From contig CAZVJA010000006.1 of assembly GCA_964626885.1 (NCBI GenBank), positions 1 through 60,467 of the forward strand: DNA of 60,467 nucleotides. The letters run 5' to 3'. The notes below the pieces were generated by a model. The model had not been told where the DNA came from, did no database searches, and saw only the letters and a list, made by a program, of their open reading frames with translations. The position numbers and the translations under genes were made by a program. Positions within the stretch are counted from its first letter, which is position 1. Every line of letters starts with the position of its first letter. Source of the DNA: CAZVJA01 sp964626885 (GTDB taxonomy: Bacteria; Planctomycetota; Planctomycetia; Planctomycetales; Planctomycetaceae). Of this stretch, positions 1 to 9,217 are shown in pieces.

Positions 1-30
1 AAAGAAAAAGAGTCCCGAGTCCTGGGTCAG

Positions 31-62
31 CAATCCGCAATTCGCAATCCGAAATCCGCAAT
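31..62. repeat. short degenerate CCGCAAT/TCGCAAT repeat
   Basis: The words CAATCCGCAA, TTCGCAATCC and GAAATCCGCA follow each other directly, giving a degenerate tandem repeat of about ten bases. It lies downstream of the regulator gene at 147-818 and outside any gene. Only part of the intergenic region is visible because the window starts here. Confidence 0.4.
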
Positions 63-146
63 GCCTGAAGCCCGATTCCCTGAAGCCGGTCGAGGCCTCG
101 AACCCTCGCCCCCTAAAACCCTATCCCAAACCCTTGCCGATCGACG

Positions 147-818
147 TCATTTCTCGACCGATTCGACCAACAGTTGCTCCGCGGCGGTTTGGCCAAGAGA
201 AAGGGTGCGACGGCCGAGGCGAAGCGTGACAATCCCCGCCGCGGAGTTGTTCTCCTCGACGACCGCCTCGACACCAAGTTCCAGCCCCGACTCGGTGAGG
301 TACCGCAAGAATTCCGGATCCTGATTGATGACCCGAGCCAGCCGCACTTTGCTCCCGCGTTGGCATTCCGCCAGAGAGACCGCGTCGTCGCCGCTGTCGC
401 GCATGCGGCCGTCGGCGGCCGGTATGGGATCGCCGTGGGGATCGGAAACAGGATGGCCAAGGTATTCGTCAATGCGGTCGATCAACACGTCGCTGACGGC
501 GTGCTCCATGTTCTCCGCTTCCTCGTGGACTTGGTCCCACGGGAGGTCGAGAGTCTGGGCCAGGAAAGTTTCAATCAACCGGTGTCGGCGAAGCATTCGA
601 ACCGCTAACCGGTTGCCGGCGGGGGTGAGACAAACACCCTCATAAGGTTTGTAGACCGCGAGTCGAGACTCGGCGAGCGTCTTCAGCATGCTGGTCACCG
701 TGCCGGGCGAGACGTCGAGTGCTTCCGCCAAGGCCCCGGTTGAAACCCATTCGGAGCTGGTTCGCAGCGAAATCTGCAACGTCTCCTTAAGGTAGTTCTC
801 GACGGTGAGGCTGGTCAT
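147..818 (-). CDS. DtxR/MntR-family metal-dependent transcriptional regulator
   Basis: This 223-residue protein has the DtxR/MntR layout. An N-terminal winged helix begins with TVENYLKETL, followed by GALAEALDVSPGTVTSMLKT, the usual helix-turn-helix. A metal-binding and dimerisation segment follows (RRHRLIETFL and HEEAENMEHAVSD, with the His and Glu residues that bind Mn or Fe in the family). The C-terminal third looks like an SH3/FeoA-type domain. The open frame extends far upstream, but the ATG at 818 fits the family's start, and the extension would run through the divergent promoter region and into the opposite gene. Family members repress metal uptake genes when Fe(II) or Mn(II) is abundant. 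Which metal is sensed here cannot be told. The target operon is not obvious; no transporter is adjacent in the window. Confidence 0.85.
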   Translation of the reverse strand: MTSLTVENYLKETLQISLRTSSEWVSTGALAEALDVSPGTVTSMLKTLAESRLAVYKPYEGVCLTPAGNRLAVRMLRRHRLIETFLAQTLDLPWDQVHEEAENMEHAVSDVLIDRIDEYLGHPVSDPHGDPIPAADGRMRDSGDDAVSLAECQRGSKVRLARVINQDPEFLRYLTESGLELGVEAVVEENNSAAGIVTLRLGRRTLSLGQTAAEQLLVESVEK

Positions 819-1051
819 TAGAAACCGGGGGAAACGGGGGGTTTGAGTAGTGAATCGAACGCCAGCGGACATTTTAGAAACCCTGCGTAAAACTGTCCAA
901 ACCAATTGGCGGCAAAGGGTTGTTGCATTCACCGGACCGTGGGAAATCATTCGTATTTCCCTATCGCTGGTGTATCGATTCTGTCGATTAATGAGATGGG
1001 GGGGACTTTGCGGCTCGTCAGACACATTGTCTGGCAAGGATGATTCCATAC

Positions 1052-3082
1052 ATGCGCCCCCGATACCTCGGAATCTTGTTCGCGGCAGCCGTACTCGGAT
1101 TCGGCGTGCCTCGCATGTCCCTAGCCCAGGTGATTCTGCCTGGGACGAAGGCAGGGGCGGTGCGGGGAGGCTTTGCTCCACAACGCCCGCAGATTTCGAA
1201 CGCTGGTTCGGTCGGCGTGCTGGGGGAAATCAATCATCCCGGTGTGTATCGCTTGTCAGGTCATTCGGCCACGTTCGGCGATTTGCTGCGATGGGCCGGA
1301 AACCTGACACCGCGTGCGAGCGGCGACGTGCGGCTGTTGCGTGGAGGAGCCGTTCAGAAACTCGACCTTTCGGCCCGCTCGCTCGGGATGGCGTTGAGAC
1401 CATCCGACGTTTTGCTGTTCGACCGTTCGGGTCTTGCGGAAACAACCGCCAGTACCCAACTGGTTCGGACCGACGCAATCGACTCGAAATCGACATTGAA
1501 TCCCATTTCAGACGATGACGTCCTGCTGGGGTTCGTCGGATTGTTTGATCGGCCGGTCGTCGCGCGCGTTCGCGCGGAAGACGCGACGATCAGCAATTTG
1601 ATCGCGCAGTTGGGGCAGCCCGCTAAGATTCTCTCAACAGTGCAAGTGATCGCACCAGGAAAAGTCACGATCGATCAGGCATCCGCGCTCGGTGATCGGA
1701 TTCAACTTGTGTCCGGCAGCGTCCTGTTGTTCGAACCCTCGGCTCTGCAGCATGATCGGCTTCCTCCCCCTCCGCCGGTACTGGAACCGGAGAGTTCCAT
1801 GCAAGTTACAGAAGGGCCAAACCCGCATGATTTGGGCGTCGCGGAACCGGGAACACCCGCGGGAGCCAAAGAGACGCAAAACGAACATACACCAGCCACT
1901 CCCAGAATCGAGGCAACCTTCGTCACTTCGGTCGAGCAGCAGCATGGCGAGCCGTTCACCAACAGTGCATCCGGTAAAGTGCAATCCGCCGATATGCTGA
2001 CCGATACGGAACTCGCCTCAAACGGAGGAACTCTCGCCCCGAAGCCGGGCGGAAATGTTTACGGTGCCTCCGGCTCACAATTTTCCGCATTGCCGCCAGG
2101 TGGGCCCCAGCCATCGACCAGTGACATCAACCTTCGGAATGCCCTCGAACCCTCCGAGCAAGGAATCGACATCAACAATGGTGCGCTGGTGGAGGGAACT
2201 GCAACGAAAAATGATTATGCCATTCATCTCGATTCGGCATTCGACGAACGTGCGCCCGGTGAGAAACGAAGCGACAACAAATCGCTGTTGAAGAAAAACA
2301 CCTTTGTTCCGTGGATTATCGGCGGATTGGCCGGCGGGGCACTGCTGCTGGTTTGTGCTGCCATGATCCGCCGGCTCTGGTCGCGCCTACGAAATGGTTC
2401 GCGGGAATTGCAACCGGAGACTGGCAACGTGCAAGCAACAGCCGCCGTCTCGGCTACGCCGGAAACATCAAGCAGCCAGCCGATGCACGCGCATGCCCAA
2501 GAGGTCGCGATTGATTCCACTGGCAGGGTGGATCATCCGGAATTGTTGAATCGTGCAAAGCGGATTGCACACCGTGCCGTCGCGGCGGTTCGTCAGGCGG
2601 CGCAGTTCTTGTTTTTGCGACGTGCCGATGGCGACGATGGAACACCGCACCCTTCGGGAGATCCGACACCGATCGGCTTGAAACAGGTCGGTTCCAAAGT
2701 GCCACGCCGCTCGAAGTCGCGTGCATCTTCGCAAACCGGGCTCCATCCGCGACCTGTGAAAATCAAGCGACGGGACAGCTTTGTTCCCGCGGATCGGTTG
2801 TCTGAAGCTCAGCACATTCTGAACGCGCAAACCGCGGATGTCGAACCGCAGCGGGAACGCGATGTCCCAAGAAACGCCGTCGCTTCGGTTTCTCCCACGG
2901 AAGCGGTCGCTGTCAAACATTTTGCGGCGGACAATCGGCGGAAGCCGGAGAATCCCGATCCGATCTCAACAACTGTGCCGCAACCGCACGCGCCGATATC
3001 CACGATGTCGAGCCGTGTTGCGAAGGGGACGAGCATGTTGGGGAGGGCGTTGTCTCAGCTGCAGGCGCGTGGGCAGACATAA
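1052..3082 (+). CDS. SLBB-domain single-pass membrane protein
   Basis: The protein has 676 residues from the ATG at 1052. AAGGA at 1036-1040 sits 11 bases before this start and overlaps the alternative ATG at 1040. A signal peptide ends near SLAQ, about residue 26 from this start. An SLBB (beta-grasp) domain follows at about 50-126, recognised from VGVLGEINHPGVYRL and the later LRPSDVLLFD. A second, weaker beta-grasp-like stretch lies around 155-230. A long Pro/Ser/Thr-rich linker leads to one membrane helix at about 419-438 and a basic tail of about 230 residues. SLBB domains occur in polysaccharide export proteins of the Wza type, but the poly_export domain and an outer-membrane helix are missing here. 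A role in envelope or exopolysaccharide assembly is only inference. Confidence 0.7.
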   Translation: MRPRYLGILFAAAVLGFGVPRMSLAQVILPGTKAGAVRGGFAPQRPQISNAGSVGVLGEINHPGVYRLSGHSATFGDLLRWAGNLTPRASGDVRLLRGGAVQKLDLSARSLGMALRPSDVLLFDRSGLAETTASTQLVRTDAIDSKSTLNPISDDDVLLGFVGLFDRPVVARVRAEDATISNLIAQLGQPAKILSTVQVIAPGKVTIDQASALGDRIQLVSGSVLLFEPSALQHDRLPPPPPVLEPESSMQVTEGPNPHDLGVAEPGTPAGAKETQNEHTPATPRIEATFVTSVEQQHGEPFTNSASGKVQSADMLTDTELASNGGTLAPKPGGNVYGASGSQFSALPPGGPQPSTSDINLRNALEPSEQGIDINNGALVEGTATKNDYAIHLDSAFDERAPGEKRSDNKSLLKKNTFVPWIIGGLAGGALLLVCAAMIRRLWSRLRNGSRELQPETGNVQATAAVSATPETSSSQPMHAHAQEVAIDSTGRVDHPELLNRAKRIAHRAVAAVRQAAQFLFLRRADGDDGTPHPSGDPTPIGLKQVGSKVPRRSKSRASSQTGLHPRPVKIKRRDSFVPADRLSEAQHILNAQTADVEPQRERDVPRNAVASVSPTEAVAVKHFAADNRRKPENPDPISTTVPQPHAPISTMSSRVAKGTSMLGRALSQLQARGQT

Positions 3083-3141
3083 TTCGCCGTGTGTCGCGAC
3101 GCAGAATCTTGAGAAAGCTGCCGTGTGAGGCCGTCGAGCGG

Positions 3142-4392
3142 TTATTGCAGACGTTCAATGAATCGCAGGAATTCCGCTTCGAGCAGTTCAAAGTTGCCGC
3201 CAAAGGCATTGCGGAAATCGTTAAGACGTTCATCCGCGGTGTAGGGCGAGTTGGGATCGCGGGCCGCGATCGTTCGTAACAGTCCGGAGTACTTCCCCGG
3301 CCGGGTTTCGAGCAAAAAGAACGTGAGTGCCCAGCCCTCGGCATAAGCATCCGGCGGCGCGAGCGCATAGAGATTGTCGCGAGAGATGAACTCAACTAGC
3401 GAGTTCGGCTTACGGCGTGTTTTGGCGTATTTCTCGAACCAGACGAGGCGATAATGATTCGCCCGATCCCTGACCGTATCGGTTGGCGCGGAGGTGTGCA
3501 TTCCCGGAACTTCCAACGCGGTCGCGAGCCCTTCAACGACCCATTTCGGATTCTCGCCGATGCGAGAGTGCAGGCCGATGTTAAAGGCAACCTGATGGAT
3601 CGTTTCATGTGACATGATCTCTTCCAGAGTCGGAGGATCATTGCCGGAAGGCGCTCCCGTCGCGGCGGCGATTTCCCCGTGTGCGGAGGAAAGTAGATCT
3701 CGAGGATGCAACAACCCGTTGCCGCGCGATCGCGTCGGGAACAGACCCTCGAAGGAGGACGCCGTCGATTGCGCGAACGAAGACTGATCCGGCGAGCGTG
3801 AACCGATTCCGGTCGACTCCTCACCGCTCGAGTCGAACAGCGCCACACGGTTGGTACCGGGATGATAGTATCCCAGGAGCCCGGGTCCGAAACGAACGTC
3901 GTCCTTGCGACATTGCACGGCAAACAATTCCGGGTCGGGATAAACGACAGCGACAAGTGGAAACTCGGGTTCCTCAACGCGGAAGCCACGGCGAGAGAAG
4001 TAGAGATGCACATCGCGATAGATCTCTTCGAACACGCGTGCGTATCGAGCAGCCGAGGCGCGCGGTGCGCAAACCAGGTAATGCCCCGTTCCGACGACAT
4101 CCATTTCCTTGCCGTGCTCGCGCCTCAGCTGATCGCGCAATTCCGCCGCCGTGTATTTGCGGAACTTTGGTGCGATCGACTCGAGCTTCTGAATACTGTC
4201 GATCTTGATGCGGAACAATCGGCCATCCCGCCCCATCAGAAGACAGAACTCATTGTCGCGACTAACGAGCCGCCCTTCGCAAGTGACGTCCTTCAGTGTC
4301 GCTTGCAGAAGCGCGGGAGTTCCCGCGGCGGTGCGAGTTTGCAGCGCAAGCAGGACGCTACAGAAGAGGATTGTCGTCTTCAATCGGCACAT
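3142..4392 (-). CDS. secreted DUF1570 domain protein, peptidase-like
   Basis: This 416-residue protein starts at MCRLKTTILF with a short signal peptide ending near RTAAG. The start at 4392 is chosen because the signal peptide begins there; the longer upstream frame is low-complexity and unlikely. A small beta segment (about 30-60) resembles an SH3-like SLA1 module. The rest matches DUF1570, with RYARVFEEIYRDVHLYFSRR in the middle. The sequence HETIH, followed later by GLATALE and YAEGWALTFFLL, gives the pattern of a gluzincin-like metallopeptidase. Planctomycetes carry many DUF1570 proteins, usually exported and of unknown substrate. It is convergent with the SLBB gene. Confidence 0.75.
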   Translation of the reverse strand: MCRLKTTILFCSVLLALQTRTAAGTPALLQATLKDVTCEGRLVSRDNEFCLLMGRDGRLFRIKIDSIQKLESIAPKFRKYTAAELRDQLRREHGKEMDVVGTGHYLVCAPRASAARYARVFEEIYRDVHLYFSRRGFRVEEPEFPLVAVVYPDPELFAVQCRKDDVRFGPGLLGYYHPGTNRVALFDSSGEESTGIGSRSPDQSSFAQSTASSFEGLFPTRSRGNGLLHPRDLLSSAHGEIAAATGAPSGNDPPTLEEIMSHETIHQVAFNIGLHSRIGENPKWVVEGLATALEVPGMHTSAPTDTVRDRANHYRLVWFEKYAKTRRKPNSLVEFISRDNLYALAPPDAYAEGWALTFFLLETRPGKYSGLLRTIAARDPNSPYTADERLNDFRNAFGGNFELLEAEFLRFIERLQ

Positions 4393-4637
4393 GAGGCAGG
4401 TTATTCTCAAATCAGTGGTGATTCGACGGCATGTGCGGTGAGCAAGCGGTGGGTGAATGGTGCATGTGCACTTGGGTACGCAGGACCACGCCCGGCCGAT
4501 ATTCAAGCATAGGCCACCAAAGCGGCGAAAAAGGGCTCGAAATCCCCGGTTTTCGACGGAGGACGCATTGCGTACACTGAAATACGCGGGTTGGAGAGGA
4601 CAGGTTTGAACGGAAACCTCAGTGAAGCGAGCCCCAA

Positions 4638-6065
4638 ATGTTCCGTCTGACGAGATGCGAAACCCTGTCCGTACCAGCGGTCGTTCTGATTTTGACGGTT
4701 CTGTCGATCTGTCAGATTTTCGCCGAAGAGAAAGCGCCCCTCCCGGACGAGGAATTGCGCGGCCGAGTCGCGGATCTGTTGCGCCAACTTGACGACAACT
4801 CGCGGGCAAACCGCACTCAGGCGGAATTGAAGTTGCTGGAACTCGGCCCGGCGGTGCTGCCGCTTCTCCCGGCTCCCGACCTTCTGCCGAGCGCGGCGGT
4901 GCGCGAAACGGTCCGCCGCGTCCGCGGGACGCTGGAGCAACGGAAGGCAAGCGAATCGGTCCGCGCCTCGCATCTGACGATGCGCGGATCATCGTCGATC
5001 GAGAGTTTCGCGGAGGAACTGTTCCAGCAGACGGGCAACCGCGTTGGCGTGCAGTCGCTGCCGATGGAAATCCGCCAAAAGAAAATACTGACGGACTTTG
5101 ACAAAGCGACGTTCTGGTCTGTCATGTCGACGATAGTAGTCCGTGAGCAACTGACGATCGACGAAGGGCCGACCGGGACGCTTTTGTTGCGCTTGGCGGA
5201 TGGGACTTCGACCAATGCGACAGCACAGACTCTTCGGGGCGAAACAACTCGCAGTGAACTCGCAACGCAGGCCGTCGACGCATTTCGGATCGCGGTCCGA
5301 TCGGCCGGACTGCGCCAATCGTTGGCGGAAAATTCCCCACGGATTCTGCGATTTCAACTCGGACTGATGCTCGAACCGCGGCTGAGACCGCTGTTTTTGA
5401 AATACGCGACCGCCGATTTTACCGTCGAAATTCCAGGGAAAGCCGGCGAGGAAGCAAAGAACCCTATGCGTCTGAGCCCGACCAGTCCGAAAGCGAAATA
5501 CGAATTGCCGGTCGGAGAAGGGGCAGGGCGCTGGAATGTACAATTGGATTTCGACATTCCCGCCGGGTTGGCCCCGACGCAGGCCGAATTGCGTGGAAAA
5601 CTCAGTGTGTTGACGGCGGCTTCTCCCGAGAGATTCACATTCGACCATTTTCCGAACATCAAGCAAATTTCGCGACGACGCGGCGGCGTCACGGTTCGCG
5701 TGGAGGACGTCGTCATTCGAAAATCGGACGAGAAGCATTCGAGTGCGAACGTACAGATCGTCGTGAATTACGACACCGGCGGACCGGCCTTTGAATCGCA
5801 CCGCACCTGGATGTTTCAGAACCAGGCCTGGATGGAAACGCCGGGCAAGCAGCGCATTGACTTTGCGGGAACTCCGTTGATCCGTCGACAGGATGACGGG
5901 AGCCTCGCCATCGGATACAATTTTGATGATTTGCCGTTTGGACAGCCGAACGCCGGGTTGCGATTTGTTTATGAAGCGCCGACATTGCTGATCGACGTCC
6001 CGGTGACGTTCCAATTCACGAATTTGCCGATACACATGCCAGCTGGAAAGGACCTGCCCCGATGA
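4638..6065 (+). CDS. secreted hypothetical protein with HEAT-like start
   Basis: The 475-residue product has a signal peptide (VPAVVLILTVLSICQIFA, cut near residue 29). A helical segment at about 38-90 (LRQLDDNSRANRTQAELKLLELG) resembles the opening of HEAT-type planctomycete proteins. The remainder, about 100-475, is beta-rich with no motif I recognise. It is probably periplasmic. Its last four bases overlap the start of the DinB-like gene (ATGA at 6062-6065), so the two are likely translated together. No enzyme function can be assigned. Confidence 0.7.
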   Translation: MFRLTRCETLSVPAVVLILTVLSICQIFAEEKAPLPDEELRGRVADLLRQLDDNSRANRTQAELKLLELGPAVLPLLPAPDLLPSAAVRETVRRVRGTLEQRKASESVRASHLTMRGSSSIESFAEELFQQTGNRVGVQSLPMEIRQKKILTDFDKATFWSVMSTIVVREQLTIDEGPTGTLLLRLADGTSTNATAQTLRGETTRSELATQAVDAFRIAVRSAGLRQSLAENSPRILRFQLGLMLEPRLRPLFLKYATADFTVEIPGKAGEEAKNPMRLSPTSPKAKYELPVGEGAGRWNVQLDFDIPAGLAPTQAELRGKLSVLTAASPERFTFDHFPNIKQISRRRGGVTVRVEDVVIRKSDEKHSSANVQIVVNYDTGGPAFESHRTWMFQNQAWMETPGKQRIDFAGTPLIRRQDDGSLAIGYNFDDLPFGQPNAGLRFVYEAPTLLIDVPVTFQFTNLPIHMPAGKDLPR

Positions 6066-6553
6066 ACTCCCGCGATGTATTGAACGTCACCCTTGATGGT
6101 TCTGACATGGTCGTGTCGATGTACCTGAGTGATTTGACCGATGCGGAACTGCTGGTTCGCCCGGTGGAGGGGATCAACCACATCGCGTGGCAACTTGGAC
6201 ATCTGATCAACTCGGAGCATCAGCTGATGGAGATGGCCTACCCTGGCAAGATGCCTCCGCTGCCGGCCGGATTCGCGGAAAAGTACACGAAGGAAACGGC
6301 AGCGGTTGATGATCCGAAATCGTTTCATTCCAAGGCGGAGTACCTGAAGCTGTATGCTGAACAGCGGGCCGGAACGAAGGCGATTCTTGCGAAGGTCTCC
6401 GACGAAGAGCTCGGCAGGCCGGCCCCCGAGATGTTCCGCGAATTCTGCCCGACGATTTGCGCGCTCTTCGCGCTTCAGGGCTCACATTGGCTGATGCACG
6501 CGGGACAATGGGCGGTCACGCGCCGTAAGCTTGGCCGTCCGCCGCTGTTTTGA
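6062..6553 (+). CDS. DinB/DUF664-like four-helix protein
   Basis: The 163-residue protein fits the DinB superfamily by length, four-helix pattern and conserved segments: LTDAELLVRPVEGINHIAWQ, then HLINSEHQLME, and near the end HWLMHAGQWAVTRRKLGRP. The spaced histidines at about 40, 47, 54 and 144-148 fit the metal-binding triad of this fold. Members act as thiol-dependent transferases or are stress-linked proteins of unknown reaction. It starts inside the stop of the preceding gene, which indicates translational coupling with that secreted protein. Confidence 0.75.
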   Translation: MNSRDVLNVTLDGSDMVVSMYLSDLTDAELLVRPVEGINHIAWQLGHLINSEHQLMEMAYPGKMPPLPAGFAEKYTKETAAVDDPKSFHSKAEYLKLYAEQRAGTKAILAKVSDEELGRPAPEMFREFCPTICALFALQGSHWLMHAGQWAVTRRKLGRPPLF

Positions 6554-7005
6554 TGGGTCTGGCGATACCGATCGTATCGATTAAAACAAGCTTCCCGCCG
6601 CTGCTGCGAGTGGGGGGAACAGATTGACCGCATCCCGGCCGATTGCAACGGACGTAGTGAATGTCCGGACTCTTGTGGTGCCGAGCGATCGCTGCTCAAC
6701 GATCTGCAAGCGATCGGAGGTTCCGTTTGTTCCTACGTTTAGGACGAGTCCGTGGGGAGTTTCCTAAGGGATTTCCCGCAGTTGTGAAAAAAACTCTTTG
6801 TAAAGCCGCATTCACCCGATCACGAAGTATGCTGAGTTAGGCTTCATCAAATCTCGTGATTATGAAACGAATAGGGTGAAGCCGGCTCGGTGCACTGACT
6901 GGCAACGGGCCATCCGGCCATCCGACAAATGATCCCGCCCGTGGAGACAAAGGAGTCCCCGGGAAAGACGATCACAGGCCGACAAGCGACACGGAGACTG
7001 AAACG
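6554..7005. other. intergenic region, no gene seen
   Basis: No convincing coding frame or RNA gene is visible in these 452 bases. The 9-mer TTGTGAAAA at 6782-6790 recurs as one arm of an inverted repeat at 11133-11157, so it may be a promoter-linked or protein-binding word. The sequence becomes AT-richer from 6780 to 6860, where the promoter of the next gene probably lies, but I could not define -35 and -10 boxes. Confidence 0.4.
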
Positions 7006-7398
7006 ATGCTGTCGACAACGACCGTAAACACAGAACCTTTTCTCGACTACCTGCGAGAGCAGTTGCAGCTGGATGATCAGTGTATTCCCGATCCCGGTGA
7101 ATGGGCCGACGCGGGAAACACGATCGGAATGCTGGCGCTGCGGATGAACCTCTTGACGGTCGAGCAGATCGACCAGATCCTCGACATTCAGGAGAACGCC
7201 GGACATGGAAAGCTGTTCGGCGAACTCGCGGCAGAACTCGGTTTTCTGAATCATGAGCAAGTTGTCCGACTGCTCGCGATTCAAAAGATGAACCGGCAGC
7301 TCGAGCAGGGAGCCCGATTGGTTCTCGCGGGGCACATCGACCTGCGAACCCTGATTCGTCACCTCGACGACTTCGTGAATCGCGAAGATCGAGGTTAA
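7006..7398 (+). CDS. small MshEN/GspE-N-like protein
   Basis: This 130-residue soluble protein is acidic and helical. It contains two similar helix-turn stretches: GMLALRMNLLTVEQIDQILD, and GELAAELGFLNHEQVVRLLA. This repeat (LxxxLGLLT.EQ...IL.IQ) is the one found in the N-terminal MshEN/GspE-N domain of type II secretion and type IV pilus ATPases, where some versions bind cyclic di-GMP. Here it stands alone. GGAG nine bases before the ATG supports the start. A binding or adaptor role is possible; the ligand is unknown. Confidence 0.65.
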   Translation: MLSTTTVNTEPFLDYLREQLQLDDQCIPDPGEWADAGNTIGMLALRMNLLTVEQIDQILDIQENAGHGKLFGELAAELGFLNHEQVVRLLAIQKMNRQLEQGARLVLAGHIDLRTLIRHLDDFVNREDRG

Positions 7399-7487
7399 GC
7401 TGCCAATCAGCCAGGCGACGAGAGTCCTTTCTCGCCACCAAGCCGGAATTATCAAGTCTTCTTTTTGCTTTCTGACCGCCGAGCTTC

Positions 7488-9167
7488 TCAGTTCGGCTTG
7501 ATCCATTCCAGCAACGCAATTTTGCCGGAATCCATGCTTGCTCCGCCGACGATCAGCAGCCGCCCGTCGTCGGCCGGCAACATCCGATGGAAGAAACGTG
7601 GGTGCGCCATCTGCCCCACGACTTCCCACCGCGATCCATCTTCAGAAAGCCGCTGCAGTTTCCCGGAATAGGTGCTGACATACAGCTTTCCCGCGCACAA
7701 AAATGCGGACGAGCCGAACCCATCCATCTTTTCTCCAACCAAAACCGGTCCGTCGCTCCATTGCTCGCCTGATGGATCAAAAACGGATGTCGCCAGCGTG
7801 ATGCCCCCCTTTTCCTGCATCCCGCCGATGACGACGACTTTTCCCCGCCACTCACCCAGAGAAACCGCCCGTCTACGAAACGGCACGGAAATCTCTTTCC
7901 ACGCAATGGGATTTGTGGTGAGGTCCGCCACCAGTCCGGTTTCGTGCCAGGTTTGCTTGCCCGGACCGTTGAGCTCCCATCCGCCGAACACATACAACCG
8001 GTCGCCGATCACGACGGCATCGTGTGAGGATCGTCCTTGAGGCGTCGGCGCGAGATCCTCCCACTGATTTGTTTGCACATCGTAGCGCGCGAAATCGCGA
8101 GTGGAAACCAGGTTCTGTTCTTCTCCTTTTTGGTTGCGTGCTTCGAATCCGCCAATGCGATACAGTTTTCCGCCATGCGCGATGAGTGGAAAGCCGGTCC
8201 GTTTGGGGACCGTTCCGACAGCCTCCCAGCGTTCGGGATGGGCAAGGTTCAGCTTGCGTAGCTGGTCCGATTGCTCTTCAGCTGAGTAGTCGTGTGCACC
8301 ACCCAAGTGTCCCCCGCAGACAAATAGTTCGTTACCGACAATCGCGCCACCGAAGCTCGTCACGGTAGGTTCTAGCATGGGCAGTCCGGAGTCGTTGTTT
8401 TTCGGGGGAGATTTCACGGATTCCGATGTTGTTGCCGCAGTCCTTGCAGTTTGCTCCGTTTTAGAAAGGCTGCCAAGAGCAATCGTCAGCGTGGCATAGT
8501 GCCGAACCGTCTCAAATTTCTTGCCATCCAGTTCCCCTGGAACGGATTCCGCGTGCCGCGCCCGGATCGAAATCCGTTTCCCCGCAGGCAGTCGGAATGA
8601 ACACTCGCCTGCGCCATTCGTCGTCCCTTTGATTCCATCGCCGCCGGCGTAGGACGCGGTGATTTCATCCCCTTTCGCCGGCTTCCCCTGCCAGAGCAGA
8701 CGAACAACAGTCGACTCTCCATCAACGCGAGGAACAATTTCCAGAGGCAGTGCCTCGGGGCCGGCGACCTGGGTCCAATCCTTTGGATTGCCGGACGTCA
8801 GGCATTTCGCATGGTACTTCAACATGAACTTCTCTCCACCCCGTTCGATGACACCGTAATTATGGCTGACTCCCCAGAGTGCCGCAGTCACTTTTCCCGG
8901 TTCCGCAACAAGCGAGTCTGTCCCTTTCACAACAGGAATTTCGATTCGTTCCTTGCCTTGGACATGCCAGACTTTGAGATTCGACACGCGGTCAAGCAGG
9001 TCCGGATTATCCGGAACGGCGCTTTCCGCGAAATAAATATGGACCTTGCCATCCGCCGCCTGCGAACCGGCCACAAGCCAGAGGAAATGTGCCGATGCGA
9101 CCTGTGGCATTAACAGCAGCAACGCTGTCGCAACAGAATATTTGAAAACTCCAACGCGAAAGATCAT
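7488..9167 (-). CDS. secreted DUF4198 plus Kelch-repeat protein
   Basis: The 559-residue protein has a signal peptide ending at QVASA, then HFLWLVAG, the typical start of DUF4198, a beta-sandwich domain seen in proteins linked to metal uptake (about 27-230). A linker of about 30 residues rich in Thr and Ser follows. Residues 265-555 form Kelch repeats, with recurring GG motifs such as LFVCGGHLGG, LYRIGGFEA, LYVFGGWEL, VVVIGGMQE and LLIVGGASM, which should make a beta-propeller. AGGAG 11 bases upstream supports the start. It is the last gene of the operon behind the Fur-box promoter at 11063-11107, 50 bases after the lipoprotein gene. Combining the two domains in one chain is uncommon. Its ligand is unknown; a role in iron or other metal supply is inferred from the promoter and DUF4198. 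Confidence 0.75.
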   Translation of the reverse strand: MIFRVGVFKYSVATALLLLMPQVASAHFLWLVAGSQAADGKVHIYFAESAVPDNPDLLDRVSNLKVWHVQGKERIEIPVVKGTDSLVAEPGKVTAALWGVSHNYGVIERGGEKFMLKYHAKCLTSGNPKDWTQVAGPEALPLEIVPRVDGESTVVRLLWQGKPAKGDEITASYAGGDGIKGTTNGAGECSFRLPAGKRISIRARHAESVPGELDGKKFETVRHYATLTIALGSLSKTEQTARTAATTSESVKSPPKNNDSGLPMLEPTVTSFGGAIVGNELFVCGGHLGGAHDYSAEEQSDQLRKLNLAHPERWEAVGTVPKRTGFPLIAHGGKLYRIGGFEARNQKGEEQNLVSTRDFARYDVQTNQWEDLAPTPQGRSSHDAVVIGDRLYVFGGWELNGPGKQTWHETGLVADLTTNPIAWKEISVPFRRRAVSLGEWRGKVVVIGGMQEKGGITLATSVFDPSGEQWSDGPVLVGEKMDGFGSSAFLCAGKLYVSTYSGKLQRLSEDGSRWEVVGQMAHPRFFHRMLPADDGRLLIVGGASMDSGKIALLEWIKPN

Positions 9168-9217
9168 GGGAAATCAGGCTCCTGTTTCTTGTAAAGTTTG
9201 AAGTTGTTGAATCCTCG

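Noticed and set aside
819..1181. N-terminal extension of the DtxR-type regulator
   Set aside because: It runs through the divergent promoter region and into the SLBB gene and has no similarity to the family, whose start fits the ATG at 818.
4989..6035. A 348-codon minus-strand frame opposite the secreted hypothetical protein
   Set aside because: The plus-strand gene has a signal peptide and a translational overlap with the DinB-like gene; the antisense product is Arg-rich and featureless.
6700..6770. A stretch with GGACGAGTCCGTGGGGAG, checked as a hammerhead ribozyme
   Set aside because: The conserved CTGANGA core and the GAAAC closing segment are not present in the right order.
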